IMG/VR virus record: IMGVR_UViG_3300045733_000153
Coordinates: 1 to 25,700 of that record
Source: a virus
Length of the DNA: 25,700 nucleotides
Direction: 5' to 3' (one strand)
In this document: positions 1 through 9,459 of the stretch, in pieces
Position numbering within the stretch: the stretch's first letter is position 1
Layout: each line of letters starts with the position of its first letter
The notes under the pieces: model-generated
Database searches by the model: none
The model's input: the letters and a program-made list of their open reading frames with translations, nothing else
Told to the model about the DNA's origin: nothing
Program-made: the position numbers and the translations under genes

Positions 1-280
1 GCACTCTAACAATCCATTTAATATGCATATATCTATGAATTTCTATAAGTTCTTTTAACTTATAAGTAGGCACCCATAAAGCTTCAAGGATTACAATGTC
101 AGGTTTAAATTTATGTATTTCTTTATCTATACCATTAGAATCAACAACGGTAGCAACCTTACATTCATATCCTTCATGTTCCAAAAACTGTGCAATATGC
201 ATTGATGAATTTATCAACCCATAGGAAGTCTTTGAATAGCTATAAAATCTCTCTTTTAAAACAAATAATACTTTTTTCAT
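1..280 (-). CDS. Glycosyltransferase-like protein, N-terminal part (cut by window edge)
   Basis: This is an open frame of 93 codons from an ATG at 280 that runs off the left edge, so the 3' end is missing. It begins MKKVLFVLKERFYSYS and continues with YGLINSS, then KVATVVDSNGIDKEI, KPDIVILEALWVP and HIKWIVRV. The alternating hydrophobic strand pattern looks like the N-terminal Rossmann half of a GT-B fold glycosyltransferase. From memory, many phages encode a family with the same landmarks (the D-x-N-x-I-D-K-E segment, the IEALWVP segment and an IVR-(I/V)-H segment), usually annotated as glycosyltransferase. The ATG lies 2 nt after the muzzle-gene stop, so it is the next gene of the same operon. 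Acceptor and donor sugar are not predictable, and the catalytic half lies outside the window. Confidence 0.7.
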   Translation of the reverse strand, partial: MKKVLFVLKERFYSYSKTSYGLINSSMHIAQFLEHEGYECKVATVVDSNGIDKEIHKFKPDIVILEALWVPTYKLKELIEIHRYMHIKWIVRV

Positions 281-282
281 TT

Positions 283-3200
283 TTATCTTATTGATGTACG
301 ATATTTCAAACCTACATTTTCAACAACAAACCTACGTGTAGTCCCATTGTTATGATAAGTAAAATATACAATCAAGTACTTATCTTTCATACGTTCTTTA
401 TACAGAGTTGTTGCAGGATTTGCATAAATATCTGTGAATATGTTAGGATTATTACTAATATTACTACTTACTATGTTACGTGGTACAAATGTAGTCCAAC
501 TACGTTCCCTACGTTCTAAGTTAACTTTAGGAGTAAGAATAACTTCACCTGTATTTTGGTAATCATTATAACATTGAATTGAATCAAATGTATTTTCAAA
601 TGTGTCAATTGCACTCGCCCTTAATGTAGGAGTTGTAATTGTTGATGAATACGCATTTGATAAAAAGAATATATTATCAAATACTTTAGTACTTTCATAT
701 TCAGGATTAAATAATATTTCTAATGTTGAATCTACATAATTAGCAATATTACCATTAGTTAATCCATAAAAATAACATCTATCCCATATATTACTATCAT
801 GTAAAAATATATACTCTAAGTTTACATCCTCAGAATAATCTGAACTTGTTGTAGTCATATACCTATGTTTATATGGTATATATATAGTAGGAATAAAAGA
901 ATAGAATGCTACGAAAGCATCTATCAATTCACTAAATGATAATGTAAACCCATCAGTTTCCCCATTTTTATAAAAGGTAAATAATACTTCATCATTGTGA
1001 ATATCTGAATGAGCTATAGACTTATGTTCATCATCTAAAGAAGATGTCATATATGATTGTATTGATTTAGTCTTAGTTAAATTAGCTAATTGATTAGCAT
1101 GTTTGTACAAAGACTTTGATAATCTATCAAACCAATATACACCCAAACTAGAGCTAACTATACTAAACTTATCTTTACATCCCACATAATTAGATATATA
1201 ATCATATCTATCTAATACTCCACCTGTACCTAATACTAATTGAGAACTATTATTATCTTGTATTAAACTCCTAGTATTAACAGAAACTATACCTACGGCT
1301 TTATCTTGCCAGTAATATACTTTGTTATCAAAGGTATGTATGGCATTGACTGGGCCATATAAAGAATCAACTTCTATAAATTCATTAAGACCAAATTTAG
1401 TCCAAGAATCAGAATACTCACCATTGGTCTTTATATTAGAAGCTTTGATCATGCAATCAAATGTATCTTCATTAGGTGTATCAAACATAGTAGATATACC
1501 ATTTTGTGCACTAGACTGTTGAGAATATACTGTATTATATAAATATAAATCTAACTCTTGTTCATACAAAATAGTTATTGGACCTTGAATCATAGTGTGA
1601 GTACCTGCATATTCTTGTCTCAAAGCTGCAAGATTGATACCAGCTGTTACGTGTGTAGAACTTGTATCATGTCTTAAACTGACGTTAATTGAACTTTCAA
1701 GAGGTACATACACTGTTTCAGACATTGAATCATCAAACTGAGCAGCGCTTAAATCATATAACAATGTTGATACATCAAAATAATTTATAAAGGTATCTCC
1801 ATATGGTATTTCTATAATAGTAGGAGATAAAATTGAATCAATTATATCTGTAGAATATATTATATCCGAACAAGGTATAGTAGTATTTAATGTACGAGAC
1901 TCAAATGTATTACCTCCATATTGAGAATTAAATATATTAGACTTATAATTCACTATACAATAATGTTCACCTTCTATACCAAAAGCTATATCGTCATAAT
2001 TAATAAGTAATCCTGTAGATCCTTTAGTCCATGTACCATTAGAATTATAATTTATATATCTTCTACCATTTAATATTGTTATTTCTGAAGCATCTAAGGA
2101 AGAAGCAGGACTAACTGATACAGCTCCAGATATAGTAGATTTTAATACACCACTAGAAATTAAAGTATTACCTGTTAACTTATGTATATTTTTAATCATA
2201 CTAGCCTGATTGTAATTATTAGTATGCCAAACATCAAACTTAGTAACATATTCTACATAATCATTACCTCTATAAGATATATTTTTTGTAATGTTTATTT
2301 CTGGAGATACTAATTTAATTAATTCTACTCCATCTGTAGATAGATTATTAGTACTAACAGTAGCAGGATAATATCCACCGCCTCCTCCATCTCTAGTTGG
2401 TATAACTAATCCTTGTGTTACTACAGATCTATCTTCCCTATCTCTTTTAACTCTATGTATACGAGCCCATGCAGCATCAGTAGGAAAGTTCTTAAAACTT
2501 ATAGTAGGAAATAATCTATATGTTAATACAGCACCTATAATAGTATTAGGATCTGCTAATACCTCATATCCAGAATCATGCAAACTAGGCATACGTAAAT
2601 CACATATCCATTTAGGATCTGCTACTTGGCCTCTATTGTTACCAAATTGTATAAATAATCTATATACTTCATCTCTTTGCCAGCTAAGTTTATCACCTTT
2701 CCAAGGACTAGCAAAATCTTTATATGACAAATCAATAGAATCTGTAGGTGGAGATGTAAAGAATAGTGAGTCATTGCCTGATTCATCTAACATTACAGGT
2801 GCAGTATTAAAGCCTATTTTAATATTAGGTCCTTCTGCACCAAGTGTTGAACCATTAGATTGATACCTAAATAAATGATTTGCATCCCCATCGTTATTTG
2901 TATTATTAAATGTATTTATTCCATCATGTGTTGGTAGATAAGTAGACCATCCACTTGTATTCCAACCTGCTAAATTATCCGTTATTGGTTTTGTAATACT
3001 TACAGGATCTTCTGTAGAATCTAATAGATAGGCATATGGTGTAGCATCTGCATGAAACCTAACAGCCCTTGTCTCAAAATCTTCAATACTTTGATTAGAT
3101 CTAAAATCTAATTTTTTAATATTAGCTGCAAATAATCTATTATCCTTAGTTGTTATATCTTCACATACAAATAATTCAGTAGACGATATGTTAAATTCAT

Positions 3201-4164
3201 CTAATGTTAGAGAAGTAATAGTATCACCAACATCAATTACACTAATAGTATCTGGATATGAATTTATTTCTATTTCATTACATACTGTAATTGTTGGTAT
3301 AGCATTTAAAGTTGCATAATGTATTCTAACTAATCTTAATCTATTATACCCTTCATTCTGATTATCTATACTTAATTTAACACCTTTACCTGTTTCAATG
3401 CTTTCAGCATCTCCTTTATATACAAGAGTACTTAGACCAAAATCATTTGCTGTAACAATATGAATCATTGCACTAGCTGGAGAAAATGCTGTCTCAGCAC
3501 CATTAACTTTATACAATTGATAAGAATATTGAACCATACCACTCATCAAATGACCACCGACTATATCTTTTAATTTAGGAGTAGTAGGTATAAACTCAGG
3601 TAAAAATTCAAACATATAAGTAGCCATATAACTACTTATTGGATAAACTTCCCCTGTTAGAGTTAAATTCTTACCTATGTCAATATATCTTAAACTGTTA
3701 TACCCATCTGTAAAATATACTTTTTGAATGTTAGGAGTTTCATATCTAGATATTGCTTTGATTGGATATGCTGTACTAAAGTTTAATTTACTTCCATCTG
3801 TACTTAAACTATCATCATATATAACAACAGGTGTAGTACCAACCTCAGTTTCTAAATCAATAGTAAATTTATATATCATAGATTTACCTGATTCATTTTC
3901 TGGAGTTGTAGTTACATTACTAGTAGTAAATAAAACTATAGTATCCCTAATTTCACTAGAACCTATTATAAATTGACCAGCTGCAATAGCATTTGTACTT
4001 ATCAATTTATTACCTTTGATAGTTTCCAAGGAACCTGTGGTAGCACCTGTAGTAGTGATAATTCTAAAATTTTTAGCATCTAAATAAGAAGTGTTAGGAA
4101 TCATGGACTTACTAGAATCCTTATTCATTGCTTTTGTGAAACCGTTGGTTATAACTTTATTCAT
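283..4164 (-). CDS. Muzzle / tail stabilisation protein of crAss-like phages
   Basis: A 1293-residue virion protein. It opens MNKVITNGFTKAMNKD and then has IPNTSYLDAKNFR and a GSLETIKGNKLI segment. This start is characteristic of the large tail protein of crAss-like phages, which is annotated 'stabilization protein' and was later placed structurally as the muzzle, the distal tail plug. The rest is a long beta-rich chain without signal peptide or membrane segment, with a glycine run (GGGGGYY) near residue 590. Its ATG overlaps the stop of the ring protein 1 gene by one base (TAATG), and the same ring-to-muzzle pairing is known in Crassvirales. Length fits the family (about 1300 residues). It should act at the tail tip, closing the channel before DNA ejection. 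Identification rests on the N-terminal pattern and gene order; no search was run. Confidence 0.72.
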   Translation of the reverse strand: MNKVITNGFTKAMNKDSSKSMIPNTSYLDAKNFRIITTTGATTGSLETIKGNKLISTNAIAAGQFIIGSSEIRDTIVLFTTSNVTTTPENESGKSMIYKFTIDLETEVGTTPVVIYDDSLSTDGSKLNFSTAYPIKAISRYETPNIQKVYFTDGYNSLRYIDIGKNLTLTGEVYPISSYMATYMFEFLPEFIPTTPKLKDIVGGHLMSGMVQYSYQLYKVNGAETAFSPASAMIHIVTANDFGLSTLVYKGDAESIETGKGVKLSIDNQNEGYNRLRLVRIHYATLNAIPTITVCNEIEINSYPDTISVIDVGDTITSLTLDEFNISSTELFVCEDITTKDNRLFAANIKKLDFRSNQSIEDFETRAVRFHADATPYAYLLDSTEDPVSITKPITDNLAGWNTSGWSTYLPTHDGINTFNNTNNDGDANHLFRYQSNGSTLGAEGPNIKIGFNTAPVMLDESGNDSLFFTSPPTDSIDLSYKDFASPWKGDKLSWQRDEVYRLFIQFGNNRGQVADPKWICDLRMPSLHDSGYEVLADPNTIIGAVLTYRLFPTISFKNFPTDAAWARIHRVKRDREDRSVVTQGLVIPTRDGGGGGYYPATVSTNNLSTDGVELIKLVSPEINITKNISYRGNDYVEYVTKFDVWHTNNYNQASMIKNIHKLTGNTLISSGVLKSTISGAVSVSPASSLDASEITILNGRRYINYNSNGTWTKGSTGLLINYDDIAFGIEGEHYCIVNYKSNIFNSQYGGNTFESRTLNTTIPCSDIIYSTDIIDSILSPTIIEIPYGDTFINYFDVSTLLYDLSAAQFDDSMSETVYVPLESSINVSLRHDTSSTHVTAGINLAALRQEYAGTHTMIQGPITILYEQELDLYLYNTVYSQQSSAQNGISTMFDTPNEDTFDCMIKASNIKTNGEYSDSWTKFGLNEFIEVDSLYGPVNAIHTFDNKVYYWQDKAVGIVSVNTRSLIQDNNSSQLVLGTGGVLDRYDYISNYVGCKDKFSIVSSSLGVYWFDRLSKSLYKHANQLANLTKTKSIQSYMTSSLDDEHKSIAHSDIHNDEVLFTFYKNGETDGFTLSFSELIDAFVAFYSFIPTIYIPYKHRYMTTTSSDYSEDVNLEYIFLHDSNIWDRCYFYGLTNGNIANYVDSTLEILFNPEYESTKVFDNIFFLSNAYSSTITTPTLRASAIDTFENTFDSIQCYNDYQNTGEVILTPKVNLERRERSWTTFVPRNIVSSNISNNPNIFTDIYANPATTLYKERMKDKYLIVYFTYHNNGTTRRFVVENVGLKYRTSIR

Positions 4165-5075
4165 TAGTTAGAATCGTTTATTATTTGTCTTTGACCTAAT
4201 GTTACATAAGCATTTTGATGTTCATTAATTTCAGGTACAAGTCTAAGCCATACATTCTTTATACTTTCCATTTGATCTTTATTAGGTAATAAAGCATTAC
4301 CATATGCTTGTTTACAATAGAAGTTCCATGAACGTCTAGCATCATAGTATACTGCATCCCTAACTTGACCATTAGCCCATTGTGGATATAATAATTTAGT
4401 TACTATATACCAATATATTGCTTCTATATAACTAACATTATCTGGTATCATTGGGTAACCTTCTTTATCTGTAGGTACTGCTTGATATGCTAGCATTATA
4501 AAACCATTTGCTATATTAGTTTTTATATAACCTGGTTTAATAAGATAAGTTAAATCAGATGTATAACTCATCTCCCCACCTATTTTTTGATCTATTTTAG
4601 TATTTTGTAAAGCTAATATGCCATTCAATTTAGCTCTCCTTAGTGGATCTGTGTTTATACTTTCTAATGCAGCTTCATAACTTAAGTCATAAAGTGTCAT
4701 ACATAGCATTATTATATTAGCATTAACTGTTATATCAACTGGACTATTACTATCTGTTACATCTACTCCACTATCAAAACTACCAGTAGCATATCTCATA
4801 GGATAAAATGGACCATATATAGATGGAGAATAACCAACTTGAACCATAGTATGAAAATCACATGGCAGCTTTGTTTGATAATTAGATACAACAAGTAAAG
4901 GTATATCATCTTTACCACATACTCTAGTTTCAAGACTAGGGAAACCTCCTATTTTTTCAAGTGCTTCACCAGACCATTCTATCATATCTGATATTCTATG
5001 ATCACCTTCTTGAAGATTAAAATCACTAAATACTTTAGCAATTACTCTTTTTACACTTGTTAAATTATAAACCAT
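4164..5075 (-). CDS. Tail ring protein 1 (crAss-like; P22 gp4/head-tail connector-type)
   Basis: A 303-residue protein beginning MVYNLTSVKRVIAKVFSDF, followed by a predicted helix (HRISDMIEWSGEALEKIG), a beta-rich middle and a C-terminal helical part (SYIEAIYWYIVTKLLY, then RRSWNFYCKQAYGNAL). This layout, with the DMIEW-x-GEALEKIG helix, matches the crAss-like tail tubular or ring protein 1 family as I remember it. That family is a distant relative of P22 gp4 and T7 gp11-type adaptors. It forms a dodecameric-type ring linking portal and tail. The start follows a purely A/T-rich leader (ATTTAAAATAAA-ATG) with no Shine-Dalgarno sequence, which is the normal signal in Bacteroidetes. It is coupled by TAATG to the muzzle gene and separated by 6 nt from the upstream fibre gene. 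The exact ring name is an inference from family resemblance. Confidence 0.75.
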   Translation of the reverse strand: MVYNLTSVKRVIAKVFSDFNLQEGDHRISDMIEWSGEALEKIGGFPSLETRVCGKDDIPLLVVSNYQTKLPCDFHTMVQVGYSPSIYGPFYPMRYATGSFDSGVDVTDSNSPVDITVNANIIMLCMTLYDLSYEAALESINTDPLRRAKLNGILALQNTKIDQKIGGEMSYTSDLTYLIKPGYIKTNIANGFIMLAYQAVPTDKEGYPMIPDNVSYIEAIYWYIVTKLLYPQWANGQVRDAVYYDARRSWNFYCKQAYGNALLPNKDQMESIKNVWLRLVPEINEHQNAYVTLGQRQIINDSN

Positions 5076-5081
5076 TTTATT

Positions 5082-6965
5082 TTAAATATTACTTGCGTTA
5101 GTGGCTAATGCACTAAAATTAAACATTGGTATAACTAAGTTAGTCATGAATTTTATATCAGAACCATTTAATATTACTGAACCTGGCATTGCTGCTGTCT
5201 GTGCTCTATAAGAACCAGCTCCTTGCCATGCAGCATTAGCTGAAGCATAGTTAGATGCTTGTGATACTGTACCCCATTTAACATAAGCAGCTTGTGCCAA
5301 TGATTGATAATGATGACTAACCCTTACGTTGAATGATGCTGTACCAGTACCTTGTGTTGATTTAATACCAAATCCTAACCAGTATCTTCCTGGACTAAAG
5401 GAACTTGATACAGGCATTTGCCATGCTCTTAGTCCTTGTAAACTATCTCTACCATACACTGTTTGAGTACTAGCAGCATTAGCTTGATTATATGTACTAT
5501 AAGATACATTGACAGAATCAGCAAAACCATTAGGGTGAATTATAGAATATGAAGTTGGGCATAAATTCCAACCAGCATAAGCTTCGTCAGACCATATAGA
5601 ACTCATTACTGATGAATTAGCTCCAGCAGCTCTAGTATAAATACCAGCCATATAAGTTAATGTGCCTGTTATAGTACTAGCAGTACTAGATGTAACCCCC
5701 ATAGAATTAAAGAAATTTATACGGTCTACTGTAATATTATTCTCTAAATCAAAAGGTATAAAATAAACACTTGACTGTCCATATATACTACTATTATTTG
5801 TAATAGCAGCAATGTATGCAAATGGCATATACTCTTCAAATATAGCAGGTGCTGCTCCACCAGCATTTACAGATGCTCCTATTGTAGTTGTAGAACCTCC
5901 TACTGTACTTGCCCATGTTACCCCGTTACCATCTTGAAATATTACTGAAGCAGGACCATTAGCTGTAGCACCTACTATGGATATAACTGAACCAGCTTGT
6001 GACAAAGTGATATTACTACCACCTGCAATTAACATAGTTCCTGATGTAATATTAGAATAACCTGCACCAGCACTTGTTGAGTTACCGCCTATGCTAGCTG
6101 CTATACCACCTCCACCACCAGGAGCTGCTGCACTTAATGATAATGTAAAACCATTAGAAGCACTTGCTGTAGTACCTGATAAGTTTGTAAGGTTTAATGT
6201 TGGGTTACCATGACTATGATTACTTGCTGCTGCAGTTGTAAGAAATCCTGCTGTTTGACCTGTGTTTATAAACGACGCAGAGAACTGACTAGTGGCTGAA
6301 TATAAAGCCTGGTTACTAGCCATTGCAGTAGTTAAGAACTTACTAGACAATACAGAAGTTTGGTATGCTGTACTATTCCCAATTGCTATGAAATCACTAC
6401 CTGCATTGGAAGCCATAGCTGTTGTTAAATAGGCTCCAACTGGTTGGGCAGTCGTTAAGAATTTAGTTGACAATACACTAGTTGCCCATTGAGTGCTGTT
6501 TGCTATTGGCAATAATAAACTACTATTAGCTGTAGCGAATGCGTTTGAAGTTATGTTGCTTGTAGCACTAGTATGTTGTAGCAGTGACGACTGTGAAGTA
6601 TTTAAAGCATTCGCTGTTACTGCGCTAGTCGCTGAGGTATGCTGAAACAAACTGGATTGAGAAGTACTTACATATAGGCTAGTATTCTGTGACTGCATAG
6701 CCGTTGTCAAGTATGCACCTGGTGCCTGAGCAGTTGTTAAATATTGGGAATGACTATGATCACCAGCTACAGCAGTCCCCATAGATACACTAGCTGTCAT
6801 AACACTATTAGCACCTAAGCCAAAAGTAACACCGTTACTATTTTGAAAGTTTACAGTACCACCTGTAATAAGTACACTACCTGCACTAATAGCTGCACCT
6901 GCACCGTCTTCCCCTTTAGGACCAGGATAGCCAAGTAGACTATATCTTTTACCTTTTGTGATCAT
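5082..6965 (-). CDS. Tail fibre with collagen-like start, repetitive shaft and C-terminal head domain
   Basis: A 627-residue fibre. Residues 12-22 hold a short collagen-like stretch (GYPGPKGEDG). Residues 38-60 carry the NFQNSNGVTFGLG/VMTAS repeat unit that also occurs in the 886-residue fibre at 20230-22890. Residues 70-250 form a low-complexity shaft with repeated SSL-x-QHTSATS, KFLTTA and DHSHSQYLTT units. Residues 293-332 carry the GGN...SGT...AGGSNITLSQ module. From about residue 375 a non-repetitive globular domain (FEEYMPFAY through FSPGRYWLGFG to the end) resembles the C-terminal head of many phage minor structural or receptor-binding proteins. It lies directly upstream of ring protein 1, in a slot that carries tail fibres. 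No signal peptide or catalytic motif is visible. It is a likely receptor-binding protein with unknown ligand. Confidence 0.65.
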   Translation of the reverse strand: MITKGKRYSLLGYPGPKGEDGAGAAISAGSVLITGGTVNFQNSNGVTFGLGANSVMTASVSMGTAVAGDHSHSQYLTTAQAPGAYLTTAMQSQNTSLYVSTSQSSLFQHTSATSAVTANALNTSQSSLLQHTSATSNITSNAFATANSSLLLPIANSTQWATSVLSTKFLTTAQPVGAYLTTAMASNAGSDFIAIGNSTAYQTSVLSSKFLTTAMASNQALYSATSQFSASFINTGQTAGFLTTAAASNHSHGNPTLNLTNLSGTTASASNGFTLSLSAAAPGGGGGIAASIGGNSTSAGAGYSNITSGTMLIAGGSNITLSQAGSVISIVGATANGPASVIFQDGNGVTWASTVGGSTTTIGASVNAGGAAPAIFEEYMPFAYIAAITNNSSIYGQSSVYFIPFDLENNITVDRINFFNSMGVTSSTASTITGTLTYMAGIYTRAAGANSSVMSSIWSDEAYAGWNLCPTSYSIIHPNGFADSVNVSYSTYNQANAASTQTVYGRDSLQGLRAWQMPVSSSFSPGRYWLGFGIKSTQGTGTASFNVRVSHHYQSLAQAAYVKWGTVSQASNYASANAAWQGAGSYRAQTAAMPGSVILNGSDIKFMTNLVIPMFNFSALATNASNI

Positions 6966-6997
6966 TTATATTTTTGTTAAGACTGAAACCATCGCAA

Positions 6998-8983
6998 CTA
7001 AATTCTACCTTCTTCAGTCAATACCAACTGTGCCAATGTCATATTTGCAATTGCTACCTTTAAATGAAGGAAGTCAGGAGCGTGTTGGTCTATGTCAGCC
7101 GTTGCTGAATAGAACATATAAACTTTGCCATTAACTTCTATTAAATGTATATCAGCAACTTGACCAAGGCTGATGCCAACTCCTTCATCAGATGTTTTTC
7201 TTGTAAATACGTAATTAACCGTATCTTTTACCCATGTAATTAAGTCCGTTGATTTGTATCTATAAAAAAGATCAGTCGGCCTATCTACTGTTGTATCGGT
7301 TCCATGCCCCCACAAATAAAACGTTGAACCTGATTTTATTACCTGTGGCCCTCCTCGCATTCCTGCAAATTGCAAATTCAAAGTAGTTGTTCCGTACTTA
7401 GTCCACGTTCTCAGGTCTGGTGACGTTGCGAGTCCTGTTTTCCATAGTACTCCATCACTAGCCTCATAAAACATATAGTACGTACCTGCATTATAAATAA
7501 TGTTTTTATTAGCAATCTGGGAATAATCCCATCCAGCCGTAGCCTTTGCAAGCAATACATTTGCAGTATCCAATGTAAGATTAACCCCATCGCTGGAAGT
7601 ATAGAGGTCGAAGGCTTTCATTGTTGTCCCGTTTGCTACGATGAAATAATAAACTCCTGAGACTTTAATTAAATCAGGACAACGACATGGTGCAATTAGT
7701 GGAGTTGCATATTTAGACCAAGAATCAGGTAATCCTGTTAATGATTCAGCATAACATAAGGAAACAGATCCTCCGTTTCCGTTTGTATACCACATTTTAA
7801 ATACATTAGTTGCGCCTGTTAGAATCTGAGGATTACCCTCATATAAAATTGTTGATTCACACGCGCCAGCTAAATTTCCGCTTACCAACCCCGTTAATAC
7901 CGTACCTTGTGACAACCATACAGGAGAGGGGTCAGCCTGAATTGTATAATTGGGAAAATTAGCTATATAGTCATTTGACGATAAAGATACATTGTCAAAA
8001 ATAAGCGTATTACTCCAAGTGGGAAAATTCTGTTCATTTGAAAGTACGGCATAGTATGGGCCTGAAATTGAAAACGTCTGAGTTGTGCCTATTTGCGTCC
8101 ATTGCCCAGCCAAACCACCGTCAACATGGGTAAATACCTCCCAATAGAAAAATTTCACATTCGTTCCGTCTGTCCATATTTTTACATCCTTATCTTTTGA
8201 AACGGTACTTCCAAACTGGTATCTCTGGACACCCCCTGTATAGACATAAAGCTGATAGGTATTGCCCGGAGAAATAACTGTTCTGTCCCCTATATAAGCA
8301 TAATTAGTTGAGTCTTTATATAAATATAATCCAGCAACTGCTTCTCCTGCATAAGTTCCTGACCATGTAACATGACTTTGAACAACTGCAACGCCTCCGT
8401 TTGCAACAGTAGCAATAGACTTAACATTGTTCCTGAACATTGCAGTATTAGAACCTGTATTTGCTATGTTCAGTGTACCATTCTGCGTAATTACGCTATC
8501 TGGATTGGTAATTGTCCATTTATTTGTATCAATAGTGCTGCCTGTAAAATCATCAGTAAACGCAACATTTGTGATTTGACTTCTAATCGGAGTACAGTAA
8601 GGTGCATAGTTAGTCCCTTTATATAGCCTTGCCCTCCAAAAATAAACTACCCCTGCTGTTAATCCTGTCGCATCGAAAGTCGTATTGACTGAAGTCCCTT
8701 TGACAGTCCATGTCGCACCACTATCTATTGAATACTCAAGAGATGTACCTTCTTGTCCTGTACCCACAATTCCCAATGTTATCCTTTGTGAAGTATTTGT
8801 AAGAAAAACAGCCGACATTTCAGAAATATATCGTGCATTCCAGTAACTATCTAACGATTCTACTGGTTCATCTCTCTTATCTGTCTCCCAACGTAACAAA
8901 TGATATTCATTACTACCAACGGTATGACTAGTTGTCATTCGTTCGCCACGTCTTTCTATAACTCTATTATATCTGCCAGCCAT
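6998..8983 (-). CDS. Mosaic tail fibre with Fn3, concanavalin-like and GH43-type beta-propeller domains
   Basis: A 661-residue protein. Residues 1-55 (MAGRYNRVIERRGERM...) look like a virion-anchoring start. Residues 56-135 form an Fn3-like domain (SLEYSIDSGATW, YFWRARLY). Residues 141-335 resemble a concanavalin/LamG-type jelly roll (DDFTGSTIDTNKW, then GLYLYKDSTNYAYIGD). Residues 352-661 carry five blade-like repeats of the kind seen in GH43/GH32/GH62 five-bladed propellers: FKMWYTNG, CPDLIKVSGVYYFIVA, IIYNAGTYYMFYEASDG, PQVIKSGSTFYLWGHG and ADIHLIEVNGKVYMFYSA, alternating with SSDG and STDLITW turns. The part after the anchor is clearly richer in GC (about 45-48% in lines I counted, against about 32-37% in the muzzle gene), suggesting recent acquisition. 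It probably binds or trims host glycans. Catalytic acids are not assigned with confidence. It ends with TAG. Confidence 0.66.
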   Translation of the reverse strand: MAGRYNRVIERRGERMTTSHTVGSNEYHLLRWETDKRDEPVESLDSYWNARYISEMSAVFLTNTSQRITLGIVGTGQEGTSLEYSIDSGATWTVKGTSVNTTFDATGLTAGVVYFWRARLYKGTNYAPYCTPIRSQITNVAFTDDFTGSTIDTNKWTITNPDSVITQNGTLNIANTGSNTAMFRNNVKSIATVANGGVAVVQSHVTWSGTYAGEAVAGLYLYKDSTNYAYIGDRTVISPGNTYQLYVYTGGVQRYQFGSTVSKDKDVKIWTDGTNVKFFYWEVFTHVDGGLAGQWTQIGTTQTFSISGPYYAVLSNEQNFPTWSNTLIFDNVSLSSNDYIANFPNYTIQADPSPVWLSQGTVLTGLVSGNLAGACESTILYEGNPQILTGATNVFKMWYTNGNGGSVSLCYAESLTGLPDSWSKYATPLIAPCRCPDLIKVSGVYYFIVANGTTMKAFDLYTSSDGVNLTLDTANVLLAKATAGWDYSQIANKNIIYNAGTYYMFYEASDGVLWKTGLATSPDLRTWTKYGTTTLNLQFAGMRGGPQVIKSGSTFYLWGHGTDTTVDRPTDLFYRYKSTDLITWVKDTVNYVFTRKTSDEGVGISLGQVADIHLIEVNGKVYMFYSATADIDQHAPDFLHLKVAIANMTLAQLVLTEEGRI

Positions 8984-8994
8984 TTTAATTAATT

Positions 8995-9459
8995 TTATTC
9001 AAAATAGTCACACTGATTCTTTTTTATAATTTGAGCCAATTCTCTTTTTAAAGATCTACTTGGTACAAATTTATAATAGTATAAATTAGGTACTGCTGTA
9101 TTTTGTTTTGACCAATAAAACCTATACACAAAACCACGTGAATGAGTATTCAAGTGGTATATCTGTTTGTTATATTTTACGCTTTCTACCCAATTTATGC
9201 CAAACCTATTTAAATGTTCAATATCTATCTTTCTCTTTATAATCCTTAGTACCCCTAATCTAAATGGGAACTTATATTCAGTACCTTTATATAATACATC
9301 ATCTAGTATCTTCTGATAATAAGTTACTATAATACTTTTGAATACTTTAAAATCTACTTTATATAAATCATTATCTCCTAAAGAAGATAAGTAATATTTA
9401 TAAATATCTTTTAAGTTGTGTAAGTTTTGTATCTTGTTAGGGCCTCTCGAGAAAAACAT
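8995..9459 (-). CDS. Conserved small basic protein of the crAss-like structural block (interrupted by an HNH gene, start rebuilt)
   Basis: A 154-residue basic protein rich in Lys, Arg and Tyr, without membrane segments. It has KFPFRLGVLRIIKRK near the middle, NRFGINWVESVKYNKQIY, then a YRFYWSKQ motif and FVPSRSLKRELAQIIKK at the end. A family with these landmarks (a LG-x-LRI-x-K strand, a YHLN, a WSK and a final FIPTR-like helix) is common in the tail region of Bacteroidetes phages, including crAss-like ones. Its exact role is not known to me; a minor tail or assembly protein is likely. The ATG at 9459 lies inside the 3' end of the HNH gene (23 nt overlap, different frame). Its first ten residues (MFFSRGPNKI) are repeated as a stub just after ring protein 2, at 9889-9924. 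The intact ancestor therefore probably started there, overlapping the ring protein 2 stop. Confidence 0.6.
   Translation of the reverse strand: MFFSRGPNKIQNLHNLKDIYKYYLSSLGDNDLYKVDFKVFKSIIVTYYQKILDDVLYKGTEYKFPFRLGVLRIIKRKIDIEHLNRFGINWVESVKYNKQIYHLNTHSRGFVYRFYWSKQNTAVPNLYYYKFVPSRSLKRELAQIIKKNQCDYFE
9430..9459 (-). repeat. Downstream, recoded copy of the MFFSRGPN start sequence
   Basis: These 30 bases are the first ten codons of the 154-residue gene. They pair with 9895-9924, exactly 465 bp upstream in the transcript. The two versions translate as MFFSRGPNKI and MFFSRGPNNI. At the nucleotide level codons 2, 3, 4, 5, 6, 9 and 10 differ. Ser changes from AGC to TCG and Arg from CGT to AGA. Only codon 9 (AAT/AAG) changes the amino acid. 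The longest identical run is CCTAACAA. This copy also encodes the last residues of the HNH protein (DVFLERP) in another frame. Confidence 0.85.
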
